Assembly (NCBI GenBank): GCA_964655775.1
Contig: CAZZNQ010000034.1
Coordinates: forward strand, 1 to 38,187
Reading direction: 5' to 3'
From: CAZZNQ01 sp964655775
Lineage (GTDB): Bacteria > Planctomycetota > Brocadiia > SM23-32
Length of the DNA: 38,187 bases
The notes under the pieces were generated by a model. It saw only the letters and a list, made by a program, of their open reading frames with translations, was not told where the DNA came from and did no database searches. Positions 35,437 through 38,187 of this stretch are shown one piece after another; the stretch's first letter is position 1, and every line of letters begins with the position of its first letter. The position numbers and the translations under genes are program-made.

Positions 35437-35470
35437 GGGCTCGCGCCCGCGCGGCGCGGGCCCTTTCTTT
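35437..35470 (+). terminator. Rho-independent terminator of groESL
   Basis: GGGCTCGCGC and GCGCGGGCCC form a 10-bp stem (one G-U pair) around a 7-base loop (35437-35463), followed by TTTCTTT. It is a typical intrinsic terminator 25 bases after the groEL stop. Confidence 0.85.
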
Positions 35471-35546
35471 GTCGGTCGGCGGCGGCCCGCCGGAGGCTTG
35501 ACATCCCGCCCCCGGCGATGTCCAATGCCACGTGCGAGCAACAACA

Positions 35547-35553
35547 GGGAGGG
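35547..35553 (+). promoter_or_regulatory. Ribosome-binding site deciding the ceramidase-like GTG start
   Basis: GGGAGGG ends 6 bases before the GTG at 35560. The upstream in-frame ATG at 35518 has no such site and would add 14 residues without family likeness. Confidence 0.65.
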
Positions 35554-35559
35554 CGGAAC

Positions 35560-36711
35560 GTGGCAATCCAGGTGGGTTTCGGCACTTACAACATCACGCC
35601 ACCACTCGGCATGAGGATGGCCGGGTACGCCCAGCGCGAGGGCGTGGCGGAGGACGTCCACGATCCGCTGACGGCCCGCTCCGTCGTGTTCGCCCAGGGA
35701 AGCGCCTCCTCTGCACTCATCACCATCGACACGTGCATGCTGCCGGCGGACGTGATGGACGCGGCCGCCGCACGCGTCGAACAGCGCACCGGCATCCCGG
35801 CGGATTCGGTGGTGGCGGCGTCCATACACACCCACTCCGGACCGGCACTGAGAGAGGAAGGCGCCTACCGCGACCTGCTTCCCGACCTGATGGCCAGCGC
35901 GGCCGAACTGGCCTGGAAGCGGAGGACGGCGACCGGGCTGATCTACGGTTCGGGAACCGCGGCCGGCCTCTGCGTGAACCGGCGCGAGCCGGGCGGACCC
36001 GTGGATGAGGAGTTCGCCTATCTGCGGACACGCGCGGCGGATGGCGGCGTGCTGTTCTCCTTTCCGCTGCACGGCGTGGTGCTGGGCAGCAACAACCTGT
36101 CGCTCTCCGCGGATTACATCGGCTATGCGCGCGCGGCGATCGAGAGGGGACGGAGCGGCCGCACCGCCGTGTTCGTGGCCGGCGCCTCCGGCGAGATGAA
36201 TCCGCTCACCCCGTCGGTCAAACAGTCGCTCGCCGAACACGGCGATGCCTGGTACACGGACGACCCGCTCACGGGTATCTACGACCGCACGTCGGGCACG
36301 TTTGCCGAGGCGCAAACACTCGGCCGACGCCTGGCCCAGGCCGTGATGGGTGTCGGCGGCGAACCCGTGTCGACGCCGGATGCGCCGCGCAGTCAGTCGT
36401 GGACGGTGAACCTGGGGAACGCAACACGGGTCGAGGTCCGCATCCGGTGCATCCGGATCGGCAACTTGGCGATACTGGCACTTCCGGGGGAGCACTTCAT
36501 CGACACGGGCCTGCGGCTCCGCCGGATGCTGCGGGACGCCGGCCTGCGGCCGATCGTGCTGACACACGCGGGCCAGCTTTCGTATGTGCCGCCCACAGAA
36601 GCATTTGCGGAAGGCGGCTACGAGGTGGAACTCGCGAGGAGGAAGGGCCTGTCGTCGGACGCCCAGACCCGCATCATTGAGAGCGTGCGGCGCGAGATCG
36701 TCGGCGGCTGA
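35560..36711 (+). CDS. Neutral/alkaline ceramidase-family (N-terminal domain) protein, probably not a ceramidase
   Basis: From the GTG at 35560 the product is 383 residues. It matches the N-terminal domain of the neutral/alkaline non-lysosomal ceramidase family: an opening GFGTYNITPPLGMRMAGY, zinc-type histidines H90/H92 (IHTHSGP) and H171 (FPLHGVVLG), and SADYIGYARAAIE. In true ceramidases the catalytic Ser follows a GNVSPN-like motif; here the corresponding GEMNPL has Asn at that position (alignment by eye). The family's C-terminal Ig-like domain is absent (usual length about 650-700). No signal peptide is seen. It is therefore a metal-dependent hydrolase-like protein of unknown substrate. 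It converges on the GlmU-family gene through an 11-bp hairpin. Confidence 0.85.
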   Translation: MAIQVGFGTYNITPPLGMRMAGYAQREGVAEDVHDPLTARSVVFAQGSASSALITIDTCMLPADVMDAAAARVEQRTGIPADSVVAASIHTHSGPALREEGAYRDLLPDLMASAAELAWKRRTATGLIYGSGTAAGLCVNRREPGGPVDEEFAYLRTRAADGGVLFSFPLHGVVLGSNNLSLSADYIGYARAAIERGRSGRTAVFVAGASGEMNPLTPSVKQSLAEHGDAWYTDDPLTGIYDRTSGTFAEAQTLGRRLAQAVMGVGGEPVSTPDAPRSQSWTVNLGNATRVEVRIRCIRIGNLAILALPGEHFIDTGLRLRRMLRDAGLRPIVLTHAGQLSYVPPTEAFAEGGYEVELARRKGLSSDAQTRIIESVRREIVGG

Positions 36712-36728
36712 CGCAACGCCGCCGACGA
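36698..36728. terminator. Hairpin at the convergent 3' ends of the ceramidase-like and GlmU-like genes
   Basis: An 11-bp perfect inverted repeat with a 9-base loop spans the last codons and stop of the ceramidase-like gene and the 19-base gap to the GlmU-like stop. It has no clear T-run on either side, so it is a candidate bidirectional terminator with weak supporting features. Confidence 0.5.
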
Positions 36729-36730
36729 CC

Positions 36731-37969
36731 TTACAGTATGGGCAGTTCCGAGCTCATGCGGCGCTCCTCGCGCGTCAGCTCGAACGCCCTGCGCAGCAGT
36801 TCCACGTCCTGCTCCGTCTGCTCGATGTCGCGGCGCGAGAACATCCGCTGCTGGGTGATGATGGCCTGATCCAGCGACGCTTCGGTCACCTGCCCGAACG
36901 ACTTTGCGAAGTTCGTGAAGCACGGCACGTTCTGCCCCACGTAGCCGTAGAGCATGCTGCCCGTGCCGATGATCTTGCCGGTGAATATGCTGGTGTTGAT
37001 GGCCGTCTTCACGTAGTCGCCCATGATGCAGCCCAGGAACTGCATGCCGGTCTCCAGCCGCTTGCCGCCGTGCTCGATGCGCACCTCGCCGTAGGTGTTC
37101 TTCAGGTCGCTGTTGCTGGTGCCCGCGCCCATGTTCACCCACGAGCCCACGTAGGCGTGCCCGAGGAAGCCGTGGTGCTGCTTGTTGCTGTACGCCTCCA
37201 CGATGGCCACCTCGACCTCGCCGCCGATCTTGCACGTGTGCCCGATGCAGGTGAACTCCTTGACCGACGCCCTCTCGATGATGCGCGAGCCCTTCCCCAC
37301 GTAAAGCGGGCCCTGAAGGTATGCCAGGTCCAGCACCTTCACGCCGTCCTCCAGCACGATCGGCCCGTCTTCGGCGTGATAGACGGTGGTGTCTGCAAGC
37401 TGCACGCCCTCCCCCACGAAAACGCCATCCCGCACCTCCGTGAACGCACCCTCCCGCATCCGCCATTCCAGGTTGGCGGGAAACATGTCCTCCTGGAGCC
37501 GGACCGTGTCGTAGGGATAGTCCAGAGTTTTGAACGGCTCCTCCTTGTGCAGAGGCAGTTCAAGCCGCAGGAGATACGGGGCCACGTCGGCGGGGGTCAA
37601 GTCGTCCGGCAGTGGCTCCGTCTCCGGCAGGAACGCGGCGGCCACGCGCTTGCCGGAAGTGCACATCCACGTCTCTCCATCGGCCATGAGTTCCCGCAGG
37701 ACCTCCACGTACCGCACGTCCGGCGCAACGGAAGCGTTCAGGAGCAGCGTCGGCCCGGTCATCTCCTCCAGTTGTGTCCGCGGGTATGTCTGCTCCGCAA
37801 CGGGCTCCAGGTAGTCACGGACGATGTATCCCACGCCGGTTGCGGCGGCGGACGCCACCTCGTAAAGGTTGCAGCAGGAGCAGGTTACGCCGAAGGCCGG
37901 CCGCGTCAGCGTGATGGGCCACATGTCTTCCGCGTGGTGGTCTTCGAACAGGACGATGTTTCCGTTCAT
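36731..37969 (-). CDS. GlmU-family (alternative, Bacteroidetes-type) protein with left-handed beta-helix acyltransferase domain
   Basis: From the ATG at 37969 the protein has 412 residues. The N-terminal part (about 1-170) starts IVLFEDHHAEDMWPITLTRPAFG, which matches the opening (LLPFTFTRP-like) of the alternative GlmU family, and lacks the classical GlmU nucleotidyltransferase GxGxGT motif. The C-terminal left-handed beta-helix (about 182-355) is strongly conserved (HHGFLGHAYVGSWVNMGAGTSNSDLKNTYG). It is likely to make or acetylate glucosamine-1-phosphate on the path to UDP-GlcNAc. The gene follows glmS by 8 bases, with GGAGTG overlapping the glmS stop, which strongly suggests one operon. 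Which of the two GlmU activities remains cannot be decided from sequence. Confidence 0.85.
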   Translation of the reverse strand: MNGNIVLFEDHHAEDMWPITLTRPAFGVTCSCCNLYEVASAAATGVGYIVRDYLEPVAEQTYPRTQLEEMTGPTLLLNASVAPDVRYVEVLRELMADGETWMCTSGKRVAAAFLPETEPLPDDLTPADVAPYLLRLELPLHKEEPFKTLDYPYDTVRLQEDMFPANLEWRMREGAFTEVRDGVFVGEGVQLADTTVYHAEDGPIVLEDGVKVLDLAYLQGPLYVGKGSRIIERASVKEFTCIGHTCKIGGEVEVAIVEAYSNKQHHGFLGHAYVGSWVNMGAGTSNSDLKNTYGEVRIEHGGKRLETGMQFLGCIMGDYVKTAINTSIFTGKIIGTGSMLYGYVGQNVPCFTNFAKSFGQVTEASLDQAIITQQRMFSRRDIEQTEQDVELLRRAFELTREERRMSSELPIL

Positions 37970-37977
37970 GGTCGGTT

Positions 37978-38187
37978 TCACTCCACTGTCACGCTCTTGG
38001 CGAGGTTCCTGGGGCGGTCTACGTTGCATCCGCGCTGGACCGCCATATGGTATGCCAGCAACTGCAGCGGCACCACGGAGAGTATGGGCACGAGCGGATC
38101 GGGCACGGCGGGGATGAAGAGCGTATGTTCGGCCAGTTCGGCCAGTTCACTGTCGCCCTCGCGGGCGACCGCCAGGATGCGCCCGCC
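37978..38187 (-). CDS. glmS: Glucosamine-fructose-6-phosphate aminotransferase GlmS, C-terminal end (truncated at window edge)
   Basis: The last 69 codons of glmS lie on the minus strand and run off the end of the window. The visible part ends with the family's VPLQLLAYHMAVQRGCNVDRPRNLAKSVTVE, the C-terminus of the isomerase (SIS) domain that binds fructose-6-phosphate. GlmS makes glucosamine-6-phosphate, the first committed step to UDP-GlcNAc. The stop (TGA, at 37978-37980) is 8 bases before the GlmU-like start. Confidence 0.97.
   Translation of the reverse strand, partial: GGRILAVAREGDSELAELAEHTLFIPAVPDPLVPILSVVPLQLLAYHMAVQRGCNVDRPRNLAKSVTVE

Overview
The window is a GC-rich stretch of a Gram-negative chromosome with about 34 tightly packed genes and no rRNA, tRNA, CRISPR array or transposon that I can see. 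The gene set (a type II secretion system whose GspK carries an EF-hand-like insertion, an ECF sigma factor with a zinc-binding anti-sigma partner and two Spy/LTxxQ-like periplasmic proteins, Ser/Thr kinases with FHA partners, a VIT/vWA protein, and the alternative GlmU-family protein next to glmS) suggests Planctomycetota or a neighbouring uncultured lineage such as Hydrogenedentota or Sumerlaeota. This placement is inferred from gene content, not from a marker gene.

Layout. 1-2054 (+): the C-terminal part of a ClC chloride channel/antiporter with two CBS domains, and an unrecognised secreted protein. 2069-4093 (-): a GH42 beta-galactosidase. 4227-17766 (-): a long run reading ECF sigma, anti-sigma, two small periplasmic proteins, then gspE-F-G-H-I-J-K-L-M-C-D. 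Many junctions in this run are 4-base ATGA overlaps. 17851-20343 (-): a rhomboid protease fused to two zinc ribbons, and the AAA+ ATPase RarA/MgsA. 20432-24842 (-): a compact trio of FHA membrane protein, DUF4438-like protein and Ser/Thr kinase. 24969-29271 (-): an RluA-family pseudouridine synthase, a lipoprotein and a VIT/vWA protein. 29418-31031 (+): a small membrane protein, an aldo/keto reductase and a small protein with an Sm-like sequence pattern. 31018-33174 (-): a zinc-ribbon pseudokinase. 33175-33490: a regulatory region containing two copies of a 15-base dyad-like motif exactly 42 bp apart, a sigma70-like promoter and a leader hairpin. 33491-35470 (+): groES-groEL and a terminator. 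35560-36711 (+): a neutral-ceramidase-family protein that appears to lack the catalytic serine. 36731-38187 (-): the glmS C-terminus followed by a GlmU-family protein.

How the parts fit. The sigma/anti-sigma/LTxxQ genes lie directly upstream of and in line with the secretion genes, which suggests envelope-stress or metal-responsive control of the secretion apparatus. FHA, DUF4438 and kinase genes form a likely phospho-signalling operon. The glmS and GlmU-family genes supply UDP-GlcNAc precursors. I see no obvious new defence system. The most unusual items are the pseudokinase facing the Sm-like gene, the sigma/LTxxQ/T2SS linkage, the zinc-ribbon rhomboid, the FHA-DUF4438-kinase operon and the groESL control region.
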